Source: Sipunculus nudus (Eukaryota; Annelida; Sipuncula; Golfingiida; Sipunculidae). From it: a DNA stretch of 64,000 bases. Location: positions 56,241,953 to 56,305,952 of the forward strand of contig CM049311.1 in NCBI GenBank assembly GCA_026874595.1, given 5' to 3'. The position numbers and the translations under genes are program-made. Every line of letters starts with the position of its first letter. Positions within the stretch are counted from its first letter, which is position 1. The notes under the pieces are model-generated. The model did no database searches and was not told where the DNA came from. It saw only the letters and a list, made by a program, of their open reading frames with translations. This document shows, piece by piece, positions 47,041 to 58,699 of the stretch.

Positions 47041-50000
47041 ATTCATAACATGTGACGTATATGATAAATAGTCTTATTATATGTCCAGGTCCATCAACAC
47101 CAGACAGAGTGCATGTCTTTCCTAAATAAATTGTATAATACGTGATAGGTGAATTACAGTGTTCATTCTTGACACCCTTTTCTCATAATTATTTTTGTCT
47201 CTGCTTTTTGTAAGTTGATTTAAACTGACCGCCAGTATGCAAATCAGCTGCAGTTGCTAGCCCGAGAGATTGGGGTTGCTATCGTCAAGGCACAGGTCCC
47301 GCCTTTAAGTTGGGATCTTGATGAAAATTGCAGTTTTTTTCATAATTCTTATAGTTCACACCATTCGTCTTCGTCTCAGGGTTCTTTCGTGACTTCCGTA
47401 TATTTGAAAAGGACGAATGGTTGGGAGAAATTAAAACTAAAGGTACCTCTCCTTGTGATTGTGATAACAACCCGAGCATGACCGACACAATCCATCAGAG
47501 CTGTTGAATACTTAACAAAAGTATCATATAAAATCAAATAAAATGAAACTAACGAAAAAAACTCAGTTAACCGTCAGTCAATCACAATTAAGAATGTATC
47601 TTAATCAAAGAGTGTATATTTATCATATTCATCCAAAAAAAACTACAGACGATATCATATTAATAAAATGACACTTTTTATATGTACATGTTTTAAGGTA
47701 AATTTGAGGTAAAATTGCTTTTCATGTTCTCTTGGACTTTCGTTTTAATGACAAGCGCTGACAGACACTTAAAGCCTCACCGCCTCCTGGAAATAAGTGT
47801 CAATCTTCATACGTGACATGTTCATGTACTGAAAATCAGTTTTAAAGTAAATGTCGTTTAATTTTATACTAAATACATTAGTTCAAAAGGTTTTCTTTAC
47901 CTATATTGTCTGTGTGCTTTGTAAAATCAATCGCTGATTAATATCTGTCTTACATTTTATTTAAAATCAGGGGGCTGGCTTTAGTATTAATTAATAGCAT
48001 GTGCACTGACTCGCCTATTAGCTTCATTTAAACCGAATGACTGGTCGGCTGTGTATTGACGGTGAAACGACGCATTCGATCCCCCCCCCCCGAATAGGAA
48101 ATTACTTAGCAGTAGGTTCTGTATCTATAGCTAACTAGCGAACTAATTAATTGTTAATAACAATTTTTGATTAATAAGGCATGTCTTTACTAGCCTAAGA
48201 TGGAATATTAAGGAATTAGGCATATTGTAATTAGCTTAAATTTGTATTCAATTTTTTTATTTTCACAAATTTCTTGAATTATTATATTTATTAGGATTTA
48301 ATCTTATATAACATGTGTAACCTATGTCATTGCTGATCGTTGTATCGCCGCAGATAAGATTAGACATTTTCTAACCACAGGTACACGGCTGAGATCATCA
48401 TGCGTTTATGACTCTTTAGCAATGAAGTTATGTATTCTGACTATAGAAATATATAGGGAAAGTAATAAAAATGATACCATAAATGATAAATAAAAATTAG
48501 CCGATAAAGGATTCACCTTTTCTTATATAATGGAGTATATTTATTAATAAGTATATATTGGTGCTTACATGATAAAATTTAATATTTATTTGATGAAAAT
48601 GATGTATTTAACCTTTCCTTACTCAAAAAGTATATCACCGAATGTTACCTTTCCTCGGGAATTTAGGTGTCTTTGAGGAATATTGATTAAGGCAGAGGGG
48701 ATGGAGGAAACTGTCCATCATATAGTTTTGCTACTGGTCCACGGAGCGGGTTTCTGTGTCGGGGATGTATGGGCAGCAGACCTAACAAGACAAAGTGGTT
48801 GGTCACTATATATATTTAGTATTATATATTATTATTATTATATATGGTTTTAACTACAATATTAAGAGAATTATAATCTATAAATTATAATAAAATCTTT
48901 TCTTGTAATGATTATTAATGTTTAGGCACTAGTCTCCAGGCCAAGTGTAATATTTTGCCAGAGTGGAGCCATTTGATCGGGGTAACTGAACCGGTCCCGT
49001 AAAACTGTGACATTCAAACAAGTATCCGCCATTATTCGGTGACATGGTCCTATTATAACACCTTGCCCCTTCATTGCTGATGATGGAGTATTAACTTAAC
49101 TTGCCCCATGCTGGTCTTTAACTCTTTTATCACGTAGATAACCAGCTTCATGCTGATGTTCGTAATCAACTTAACTTGGTTTAAGCAAGCCAGCTTTCAA
49201 AAAGCAAATATGATTGGTTATTATTGAAACGTGTCATGGCTCCCCGATGGACAGTGGTAACACGCTCGTTCCTTCCTTTAGTCAATGTCCGACGTGGCCA
49301 TGAACGTTGGATCCGGTGGCCCTTTCATGTAAAAAAAAATATCAATCAATTCATTTACAGGACATTTTTTGCTCATATTAAAGAAAATCACTTCTGTGAT
49401 GACCCATTTATATTAATGAATACAATGACAGAATTTTTTGCCACACTTTCAAGAGCTCGACCCTTCTAACGTGAATAAAAGATTTCTCTGACTTCATCCA
49501 AATATATTCATTACGAAGTGCTAGAAAAATAACATTTCTCAATAGGATACCCGCTTATGGATAACTTAATAGTTTAAAACTTGCCATGGTAAAATGGTAT
49601 TTTGTGAGTGACATATTGTTCAATTTAGAAACTGGGCCCATGATATTAATACCTTTAACTTCTCATTCCTCCCCTTGTTATTACATTTCATATGGCAGCA
49701 GCAAAACCTAATAGAGATCTGTGCTGGTGGTGCAGCTAGTGAGGCACTTATACTTTACTCGAAACGCTGCAGGTTTTTCCATGAGCTATATGTGCAGGGC
49801 ATGTTAAATATTTTTCAGATTTAAAAAATCAATGCTTGGATAAACTAAGTTTTAATTAAACTTTGTTTAATTGTAATACCCTCAAAGTAAAAATTATGCT
49901 TTTATGCAATTCTACATCATTTCATTTTAGATTTTTCTTCTGTTTTAATAGCCTTATGCTTTTGTGCCTTGATTTTTATGCGAATTTAAGCCCATTTAGT

Positions 50001-50429
50001 CGGCTTTCTCCTCCGCTGAACTTTTATAATAGATATATTTGAAAACAAAATTACGTCTTCTATCTTAAGCTCGTCGTATTATCTAAAAATGGTTATGTTA
50101 GGCCAGAAAAATAAAAAAAAAGTATGGTTCTCACTGCGGGCGGGCGGCATTTTATTTTTAACCTTTTTTGTATGTTTCGATAAAAATGTCATATGAGCAG
50201 GGAAAAGCATGATATTTACCATGTGATGTCAATCATTAAGAAATAAGTAACACTTTAAATGACATGTCAACCCCAAGTGGAATCTCAATCATATCCTGAA
50301 CGAAACAACACATTCATCACTTTGCTGATTGGCTGGCAAATGTACTTAGACCTTGATATCTTATTGTGATATCTCCATTTGTGACCTGTAGTGGTGGTCG
50401 TTTGAGCTTCTTTGTGCTAATCTTGATAC
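47041..50429. other. intergenic, non-coding
   Basis: I found no gene. A C-run lies at 48081-48091. Near 49224-49320 is a weak tRNA-like A box (ACAGTGGTAACACGC) without a good B box. A GATA-type and a RUNX-type motif lie together at 48352-48380. Confidence 0.5.
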
Positions 50430-50770
50430 GCTGGGCCCTGTTTAATGCCCATTAATTAGTGGAATTAAATAACTTAATAACTAGTAGACATGCCCAAGGA
50501 TCATATGCTTAGCCCGTTTCTGAGTTTTGCATTTGCAGACCTGACATTTGGCATTAAAATTATCTTTTTTACATAATGAATTATTCAGAATAATTCATGT
50601 TATACACGTGTCTATCACAAGTGGCAGATCAAAAGATGCATTAGTAATTCAGGCAGTAATTGGTGCCATTTATCAAGTGCCGGTAATTAAGATCAGCACA
50701 GCCCGGGGCACAGCGGCCTCCGCACGCCTGTCAATCAACGATGTACTTGCACTGCTAAAAAATAGTTAAC
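50430..50770. promoter_or_regulatory. candidate enhancer-like block with a 23-bp palindrome
   Basis: There are clustered homeodomain-type cores (ATTAATTAG near 50453, GGTAATTAAG near 50683, GTAATTGG near 50657) and an octamer-like ATTTGCA near 50531. A perfect palindrome, ATGAATTATTC-A-GAATAATTCAT, lies at 50576-50598. The open frame at 50548-50769 crosses it but has no domain I recognise. It might be a conserved non-coding element; only cross-species alignment can tell. Confidence 0.3.
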
Positions 50771-51679
50771 CAATAAGCAATTGATTACTCTGTTGGTTCT
50801 CGCCGAGCCGACGCGTGGTCCTGTATTAACCCCACGTAGGGTTTGCATTTGAATTAAAAATGCTATTTTTTTTCAATTGACACCCCATAACGTCAGAAAC
50901 GTGTTTTTGTTACAAGATAGACATAACAAACAAATATAGAGGTCAAGGTTTTTCATTAAAATGCCAATATTACGGTTTTTGGCTTCTATTAGACCTTAAG
51001 ATGTTCCAGATAATGTAATATATTGTATTGTAAATATTTTTTAGCCTTAAGGGGACCATGAGCTTTAAAGGTGATCTCAGGACCTTTGAAAATAAAGTAT
51101 TTGGTAAATTCAGGAGTGGAAATAATTTATACATTTCAAGGGAAATGTTCTTGAATTCTCCAGTTGCATCACAAATTTTAAAATTTTACAACAACTGTAC
51201 AAGGGTTACACTTCCCTGTCTCACCTGCTCCTTCATGGGCTATTGGTCTTTTAGCAGAATATTGCTCCCTGACTGGTATCCCGTATGCGACTAATGTAAG
51301 TATAGGACTCTCACATACACGCCTTATATATCTGAGCAGTTCCTGGCATTAAGACATAGCGGGGAAATGTCTGATAAAGAAATTACATCACTTTTCTATT
51401 GCTTGCCAAGAGCTTGCCCAGGGGGTCAGTGCGTTGGTAATTTGATTAGTTCTTTTGCCTTCTTAATAATTAATGAATCAACTGAACTGGGAGCAAGTTT
51501 GATTAAGATACTTTAAGACGTAAATGCCCCCCCCCCCCCCACACACACACACACATCCAACCCGTGGCGGGCCGCCCGTATCCTACTCAGGTACGTGAGA
51601 GGATTTAAGTGAAATTTACTCAAGTTTCAGCATTCGACCTCGAAAGCTGGGGAGCTTGGACATCTTGGAGATAACTCAG
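50771..51679. other. non-coding
   Basis: I found no gene. A C-run at 51527-51540 is followed by a short CA repeat. Confidence 0.5.
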
Positions 51680-52525
51680 ATAACCTTTCATATATAATGT
51701 ACTGATCCAGATTTCCTCTAAAACACAATTTACTGAACTAGATAACCTCTAAAATATAATGTACTGTTCCAGATAACCTCTAAAATATAATTTACTGGTC
51801 CAGATAACCTCTAATACAATTTACTGATCCAGATAACCTCTAAAATATAATTTACTGATCCAGGTAACCTCTAAAATATATATTATGTACGATCCAGATA
51901 ACCTTTTAAATATTATGTACTGATCCAGATAACCTCACAAATATAATGTACTGATCCAGATAACCTCTAATATATAATGTACTGATCCAAATAACCTCTA
52001 AAACATAATTTACTGATCCAGATAACCTCTTAAATATAATGTACTGATCGAGATAACCTCTAAAACATAATGTACTGATCCAGATAACCTCTAAAATATA
52101 TATTATGTACTGATTCAGATAACCTCTAAATTAAATTTACTGATCCAGAAAACCTCTTAAATATTATGTACTGATCCAGATAACCTCTAAAACATAATGT
52201 ACAGATCCAGATAACCATTCATATATAATGTACTGATCCAGATTTCCTCTAACACATAATTTACTGAACCAGATAACCTCTAAAACATAATGTACTGATC
52301 CAGATAACCTCTAAAATATAATGTACTGATCCAGATAACCTCTAAAATATAATGTACTGGTCCTAATAACCTCTAAAACATAATTTACTGATCCAGATAA
52401 CCTCTTAAATATAATGTACTGATCCAGAAAACTTCTAAAACATAATGTACTGATCCAGATAACCTCTAAAATATATATTATCCACTGATCCGGATAACCT
52501 CTATATTTAATTTACTGATCCAGAC
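51680..52525 (+). repeat. 31-bp AT-rich minisatellite, about 27 units
   Basis: The unit is TAACCTCTAAAATATAATGT + ACTGATCCAGA (31 bp) with indels of a few bases. Variants include AAACATAATTTACTG and longer TATATATTATG forms. It is AT-rich, in contrast to the 44-bp satellite, and non-coding. Confidence 0.9.
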
Positions 52526-52702
52526 AGACCCAAATCAATAAAAGAAATCACAAAAAAAAAGAGAAATTCACTTTTCCTCGACACTTGGCGGACGCATAGG
52601 CATTAGTCAGGGAGATATATTTCCTTGTTTCCTGTAAGAAATATTTTCACTTATTTCTAGATATCTGTGTATCTGTTGAATGTCTCTGATGTTAAAAAGG
52701 TT

Positions 52703-53133
52703 TTGTTCTTTGTTGGCTTTTTGTTCGCGAGGGTTACAAAATCGCGATATTCGCGGAAGGGAATTTATCGCGAAAATAAAACCTTCATGAAAAAGAGGCT
52801 CCATCTTCAATTGAGATCGGACCGCAAATGATTGATACATGAATAATAACAGATCTTGAATGTTACCCGTAAATCAAAGATTAATGTAAAAATAAACATA
52901 CCAAATCTTTTAAATAATCAACCAATAATATACAAGAATTTTCACTTGTTCGATATTCAATTGATTCCTCGGCGGAACTGCGTACATATAATTGCTATAA
53001 TTAATTCATAAATAATGGATATACTCTGTGCAAATTCCTTTATGGCGAGGTCGCGAATAGTGTGCCCACGCGAAACACTGAAAATGAAAATCGCGAATGT
53101 TTAACCCCGCGAATATAAGCCAACCACACTATA
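52703..53133. mobile_element. CGCGAA-rich MITE-like element, about 430 bp
   Basis: The left end has TTGGCTTTTTGTTCGCGAGG followed by GTTACAAAATCGCGAT. The reverse complement of the right end reads GTGTGGTTGGCTTATATTCG then CGGGGTTAAACATTCGCG. The two match over about 40 bp with mismatches. Repeated TCGCGAA motifs fill both ends, as in foldback DNA elements. No protein is encoded. Confidence 0.5.
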
Positions 53134-53568
53134 CATCAAGATGACAAGCAAGGTTTATTAAAAGTCAGAGTTGATAAGGTATGTGATATATCAGAGAGAC
53201 CAGGTAGCCTTCATCAATGGAAATTTGTCAAGAAATAGAAAACGTTGCTGACTGCCGTAAAATAAAGATTAGTTTTTCAAGCATTTTAGAGTGCGAGAAG
53301 GCGTATTTTTATTTACCTTTTTCTTGGATAAAGGTGTTCACATGGTTCTGGAATTGAGGACAGTATTGTCTTGCCAAACATTGCCAATTTTATCGATATT
53401 TCATCTTATTTTCTTGGAGCTCAAAATCGATAGAAATCTAGGGATCTAGGGAAAGTTCTAGGGAACTTTTTTTTGTTGGTAGGGAGGAGGGTAAATATAG
53501 ACGCGCGCGGTGACTGAAAACCGAACTTTTTCCATTGAGTTTGCCTAATCATGCATTTTTATTTACAG
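53134..53568 (+). other. upstream flank or intron of the lectin gene
   Basis: It ends in the acceptor TTTTTATTTACAG (53556-53568). I found no signal-peptide exon in it. Confidence 0.4.
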
Positions 53569-53784
53569 ATATTGAGTGCCATCCATATTTTAGTGATGGC
53601 TTCGCCTGTGGTGGGCGGGCTGGCGTGAATGATTGCGTGGCATCGTGCTATAGCCTTTTAACGTTTCCCAGCAGTTGGACTTTTGCACGAAAGACATGCC
53701 GTGCTCTGAAAGGCGACCTTGTTAGCATTGAAACAAGCGAAGAAGATGCCCACATTAACCGGTTATTAAAAAAACAAAGATCAG
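53569..53784 (+). CDS. C-type lectin domain protein, exon with N-terminal half of the CTLD
   Basis: This 216-bp exon encodes the N-terminal half of a C-type lectin-like domain. Landmarks in order are ECHPYFSDGF, NDCVASCYSLL, SSWTFARKTCRALKGDLVSI, and SEEDAHINRLL. They correspond to the family pattern CY...W..A...C...G.xLvsI.s.eE. The acceptor is TTTATTTACAG and the donor is TCAG|GTACTA. Both borders are phase 1. The start of the protein is not in this exon: the in-frame ATG at 53535 lies in the intron, before the acceptor. A signal peptide exon is expected upstream but was not identified. CTLD proteins usually bind sugars or microbial surfaces outside the cell; this one is probably secreted. 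Confidence 0.85.
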
Positions 53785-54181
53785 GTACTAAACAGTTATT
53801 ATTATCATAAAAAAGGATTGTTGTTATTATTAAGGTAATAAGTGGAAATTAAAATTCCATAAGCCGCACAGTGCTACCTGAAAAAGAGCCACGTCTATTA
53901 TATGATAGTATAGGGTTGAAATTGAAATTTCATAAGCCGGACAGTGCTACCTGAAAAAGAGCCACGTCTATTAAATGATGGTATAGGGTTGGGTACAGAT
54001 ATGTTCAGATATTTTGATGTGTCTGTGTACCACGGTCGTTTTAAACAATTTACTTTGATATACGGTACAGTAATTTTGTACAATTGGAATCGTATTTATG
54101 TAAATTTTGTGTGCTTAAATCAAACACGCCCGCATATATATCTATATATAATATTCTCTACATACATACATGCTACTTCAG
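53785..54181 (+). other. phase 1 intron of the lectin gene with a 73-bp tandem duplication
   Basis: The intron is 397 bp. The acceptor TGCTACTTCAG ends at 54181. A direct duplication with period 73 bp is visible (landmark CATAAGCCG at 53858 and 53931; AAAGAGCCACGTCTATTA in both copies). The long frame from 53944 is open through the second copy into the next exon, so the ATG at 53944 is a false start. Confidence 0.8.
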
Positions 54182-54414
54182 GTTTTATTTCATACTGGAC
54201 ATCGGGTTCTGATGACCTAACGGAAGGCAGGTGGGTTTGGACAGCTACCAAAACAGCGATAAACTACACAAACTGGTACCCCGGAGATCCAAACAACTAT
54301 GACAGTAATGAAAACTATCTTTCTCTTGACCACAGGTATTCTTTTCACTGGAACGATCGAACAGGTCGTCACCCGTCATTTGGTGTGTGTGAAAAGTATG
54401 CCTTTCAAAAATAA
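54182..54414 (+). CDS. C-type lectin domain protein, last exon
   Basis: This is the C-terminal half of the CTLD and the stop codon TAA (54412-54414). Joined in phase 1 the protein reads on as G-FISYWTSGSDDLTEGRWVW, then INYTNWYPGDPNNYDSNEN, then FHWNDRTGRHPSFGVCEK. These match the family's W(I/T)G.., EG.W.W, W..gePnn, WND and CE motifs. Differences matter: the usual calcium/sugar triplet EPN is DPN, WND is kept, and both cysteines of the inner disulfide are missing (NENY where NExC is usual; WNDRTG where WNDxxC is usual). The outer disulfide cysteines (TCRAL and VCEK) remain. Sugar binding may be altered, yet the frame and splice sites are intact, so it is not an obvious pseudogene. Confidence 0.85.
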
Positions 54415-55692
54415 CATATGTGTATATATATATATATTTATATATATATGAATCAAGGACATCTACCCCCGGACAATTACGCGAGACACCTCCGGGATTA
54501 CTCCTTCTAACGGCTGCATCTCTTTTGGAGCGATGAAGCCAACTTTTTTCTGTGGATTCATCCATCTCTCTTTATACTCTGTGAACCACCCTGGTTGTTT
54601 ATACTATAAAATATCAGCTGTAATATTCATTTCAGCTGCTTCCAGTTATTTCGTGAAACGATTAAAATCTTCATTATCTGAAATGACTAGTAAGGATGGC
54701 TTTTTTTATCAAATCGCCTGATTACTAATATACAAAAAAATTAGGCTATTTTTGTAACATTAAACAATCCAAAATTAACCACATGCCGAAATTATTTTTC
54801 ATTACAAATATCAAAATAAATATAATCATTTTATCGTAATAAAAATGCCCGTCATTGATCATTTATTTACTTCACTGTATGTTTCAGATTTTATTTTTAA
54901 CATATTTTCATTGTTCAAATATGAAAACTAGATGGAAACCAACATTGCGAGTCGAACACTTGTAAGTGTATAAAGTAAAATACTTTAATCAGTATATATA
55001 GGCCATAATGAATGGCCAAAATTACCTTTCATTTCTTGAAATGACTCAGGAGTCTACTAATTTCACGAAATGACTGCTTAACACAAGTATATAATGAAAT
55101 GCCTGAATTTGATGCATTTTATAGAAGGGCCGATTTCACAAACTGACCAGTCTTTATTGTCGTTCACGGGTCCGGTAGCCCAAAGCTAATTTCCGTTTAG
55201 GACTATAGTTTCATTCTCATCATCTTTGAAGGGTTTTAGTGGGAAGCCTAAATTATGATGGCCATTGGAGAAAAGTATCACCAATATCTTCCACGGTGTG
55301 GAACATAACATGTCATAACATTTCTAAGAAGAAAGGAATATAATCAGAACACAAGCAATTTAATGCCAGATTTTTTAGAGAAACGGAAATATAAGATTAC
55401 TGCACATTTAGAAAAATGGGAAAAAATAAGGAAACATTTATAACATACAGTAGCATTGTAGTTTTAGTATTGAAAGAAAAAGGGGAAATGTATTCTGTAA
55501 AGACCAAGAAAATATGTTTATACTGCATGTGCAAATAACAAGGATTATACATCTGAAGTATAGTTGGAATAATATCCAGGCAATGTGTTTTATATACATT
55601 GTATATATTGTATTTGATGTGATTGTGTACAATTATGTGTGAAAATGTGTATTGTATGATTTTTCCGCAATAAAAATTTATTTAAAAAAAAA
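54415..55692 (+). other. probable 3' UTR and flank of the lectin gene
   Basis: A short (TA)n tract lies at 54423-54449. A candidate poly(A) signal, CAATAAAAATTTATTT, is followed at once by a run of A at about 55682-55692. This could be the mRNA end, or the A-tail of an old retroposed copy. No other gene is seen. Confidence 0.35.
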
Positions 55693-55859
55693 AGATCTTG
55701 CAATATTGCTTATGTTATTCTTCTATTTTTTTAAGTTCAGGGTTTTTATGTTAAGCTGCTTAATGAACATAACAGAATCACAGGGAGGCATTTGACTTGA
55801 TTACACGTTATTGTGTACCAAGAGACACGTAGATATGTAAGTGCTGGCTCTTGTGTTAT

Positions 55860-56700
55860 TTGAACGTTGTTGCAAATCAGCTGATATCGAAGATCTGTCT
55901 TATTTAAAAAGAAACAAGTACACCTAAACGTAATGGTGGTTATGTTTCAAGTTTGTTGTAAATCTTGTGACATCGTTAACCCATGTTAGGTAACAATAAA
56001 CATGTACACTTCTATACAATGGCAATTGTTTGTTTAAAATTTGTTGCAAATCATGTCACGGTGAAATCGTGATTACTGTGTGAGATCACAGTACAAGTGT
56101 ACACTTATATAAAATGGTCATTGTTGGTTTCAATTTTGATGCAACTCATATAATATCGTAGAACAATCTAAAATAGCAAGGAACATTTACACCTATAAGT
56201 AATGGTTGTTTTCTTTCATGTTTGTTGCAGTTCAGGTGATATCGCAAAATACTATTACATGTACACGTATGGCTATTGTTTGTTTCAAGTTTGTTGCAAA
56301 TCAATTGATACTGCAGAATTATCTTAAATAGTAAGAAACATATACACCTAAAAGTATTGTTTCGATGTTTGTTTCAAATCAGGGTTTACTCGTATATACA
56401 GAACCATAACGACGCATAAAGCAAGTGAACTGGGGCAACTTATAGTTACTCGTGCTGGACTAGTTTTGTTTGTAAACGTTTGTATTATGTTCAAATGGAC
56501 TAATAAACATTGGACAATACAAATACTATTGCCCATGTTTATGAACCTTAAATAACTAGAAACATATACACTTTTAAGTTTGTTACAAATCATGCGATGT
56601 CGTAGAACTATCTTAAATAACAAGAAATATCTACATCTAAAGTAATGGTTGTTATGTTGTATCTAGTTTACTGCACATTATGTAACTTTGTTAAACTATG
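55860..56700 (+). repeat. degenerate tandem repeat, period about 100-110 bp
   Basis: The phrase GTTTCAAGTTTGTTGCAAATCA, in pieces such as TTTGTTGCAAATCA and ACATATACACCTAAAAGTA, recurs seven or eight times with heavy divergence and variable spacing. It is non-coding and of unknown origin. Confidence 0.55.
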
Positions 56701-58226
56701 TGATTCAATATCTAATTATTTCAAGTTTTGTTGCTTCTTGTGAACAAAATAAACGTATTTTTCTTCATTTGTTAATGATATTTGCGCTCTCTTGTTTTAC
56801 TTTATGAGACTTTATGTCAGTGAACATTTCTATAACTATTCTGACATGCGCCGTGACACCTTTCAAGCAGAATTTCGTAATGTGTTTTGCATGCTATTGC
56901 TGACTTCGGGAATAACAGATGAAGGAAACGCTAAAGTTATTATGGTTCATGTTTTCTTCGGATTATCATTTTACTTACCGAAAGCTTTGTAAGCTTCTAT
57001 TGGTTAGGCCTACTTGTCTATTATGGTGTGTTTTATAGAATGACATTAAAATAACTTGTGTGTATTTTCGCACGATTATTCAGTGACCTGTTCCATGAAA
57101 ATTGTAATAAACTATTTGTTATAAAAATTATTAATAATACTTATCTACGATGTTTTTTGATCTATCATGAATACAAGAGAGTATTACCACCAATATGCAG
57201 GTTGTACAAAGTGCCATTATAGGACAAGGCGGCTTGTTTTCCTTAGACTTCGATGAGGTGACATTCTTTATGCGTGGCATGTAAGTTGGAGGTCGCACGT
57301 GGACAGTTTATGTATACGGCGTGTACCTAACGACCTCTCTGACCAACACCATTCTTGACCTTGTGCTTAGTACAACGGTACTTTATAAATCTTTTGTTGG
57401 AGCGGAAGGTAAAAAGATGTTCTAAGTGATGTCGTCAAGCGAAACATAGTAATCAATGATTTTACATTTAATTTCCTTGCCTAATTTCAATATTTGTTTC
57501 CATAGAGAAGCACATCAGGGTCCGTACTAAGCCATGAAAACCAGACCCGCTAGGCATTTCAAATCGCCCAACTGGGCCTGATACGACTTATGAAACCACC
57601 AGTCATGCGGAAAACTGCACTGCATCGGCTGGCCATACACGCATCCTGCTGAACATTAGACTATGGCTACAAAATGGCCATGTGCTGAGTTATACTGGTA
57701 TCTTTCAAGAACATGGTGTGTTTTGTTAGAAAGTACTTAAATATGATCAATATCTGGTCTGGTTTATTGTAAGTAACAGGTTACCTGTAAGTGGCGAGGC
57801 TTTGTCGAAAATGAAAAATCAAAGTGTTTTCGCTTCAAGATTTTCAGTGCAGTTTTCGACAATGCATGGGGTGTCACTTTAACAACTCGGTTAAGTCTGT
57901 TTTATCATAACTTAAGAGTACTTGAACAGCAGCAAAACAGTTCTGCAAACCTAGGTAAAAGTGTAATACAGCAAATTGTACACAGGTGGAAGCCGAACAA
58001 ATTATGTCCTGCGTGTTAACTATCTTTTAATCTTCGTTCACCCAAGATGTTTTCTATACGACTGATTGACTTACTTTGTCGAAAGTATTGCTCAAGGGTA
58101 ATTCCTTATATGTACATGTATATAAATTTATATATATATATATGTATATATATATAAACATTTTAAATATGTTGTAATTAAGTATAATATTTTAAAATCT
58201 AACTTTTAAGTAGTCAGTTATCGTTC
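56701..58226. other. non-coding
   Basis: I found no gene. A small (TA)n tract lies near 58124-58154. The open frame at 56792-56992 lacks features. Confidence 0.5.
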
Positions 58227-58565
58227 TCAGAGTTCTCGGACCCAAGTGCCTACCATCGATCTATTTAACTTAATATTTTGTTCAAACCGTGGGTCAACAG
58301 GCATCAGTATTTTCCTGGTGACACGATGGCTCAGTTCTGCATATACCAGATAAGGTGAAACAGTCTCTGTAATATGCTTCGTTAATAATGCGAGTTTGGA
58401 TTGAAGTGCTTGTCCAATGTCAAAATCTGACAGTATATCATATGACTCATTCATGTCGAAATTCCACAACGTATCAGATCGCAAATAAAGTTCATTAGAC
58501 TGCAGGGCCGACGGTACACGTGTATTAGGGTATAACACAGAGTGCAAATGCTTTGTTGAGGTCAA
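58227..58565 (-). CDS. hypothetical protein, 112 aa, antisense to the monooxygenase 5' region
   Basis: I do not recognise this. The frame is open for 112 codons with a fairly balanced, hydrophilic composition (DTLWNFDMNESYDILSDFD, then a Leu-rich helix QSKLALLTKH). It has no signal peptide, membrane segment or cysteine pattern. It starts about 135 bp upstream of the monooxygenase start and points away from it, so a shared promoter is possible. It could equally be a chance frame or a relic of a mobile element. There is no visible splice donor at its end; it stops at 58227. Confidence 0.2.
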   Translation of the reverse strand: MTSTKHLHSVLYPNTRVPSALQSNELYLRSDTLWNFDMNESYDILSDFDIGQALQSKLALLTKHITETVSPYLVYAELSHRVTRKILMPVDPRFEQNIKLNRSMVGTWVREL

Positions 58566-58699
58566 TGTATGTGTGTATTGGACAGTCAGTGTGTTTGTCC
58601 CGAGTACTAGAAAAACAGTTTGTTTATTCCCAAGGTGTGCTGGCTTTCTGCTGCTATAACAGGAGTGGCCTCGGACGCCCGCGGTCAGTCTGTACCGTG

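Noticed and set aside
49224-49330. tRNA gene or SINE head (ACAGTGGTAACACGC A-box-like)
   Set aside because: No convincing B box follows and no cloverleaf could be drawn.
53944-54181. Start of a separate lectin gene at ATG 53944
   Set aside because: The segment is intronic, includes a duplicated non-coding piece and lies before a strong splice acceptor; only the part from 54182 has lectin motifs.
58553-58699. Upstream in-frame ATG extending the monooxygenase by 49 residues
   Set aside because: The extension has no signal-peptide character, while the ATG at 58700 starts a clear one.
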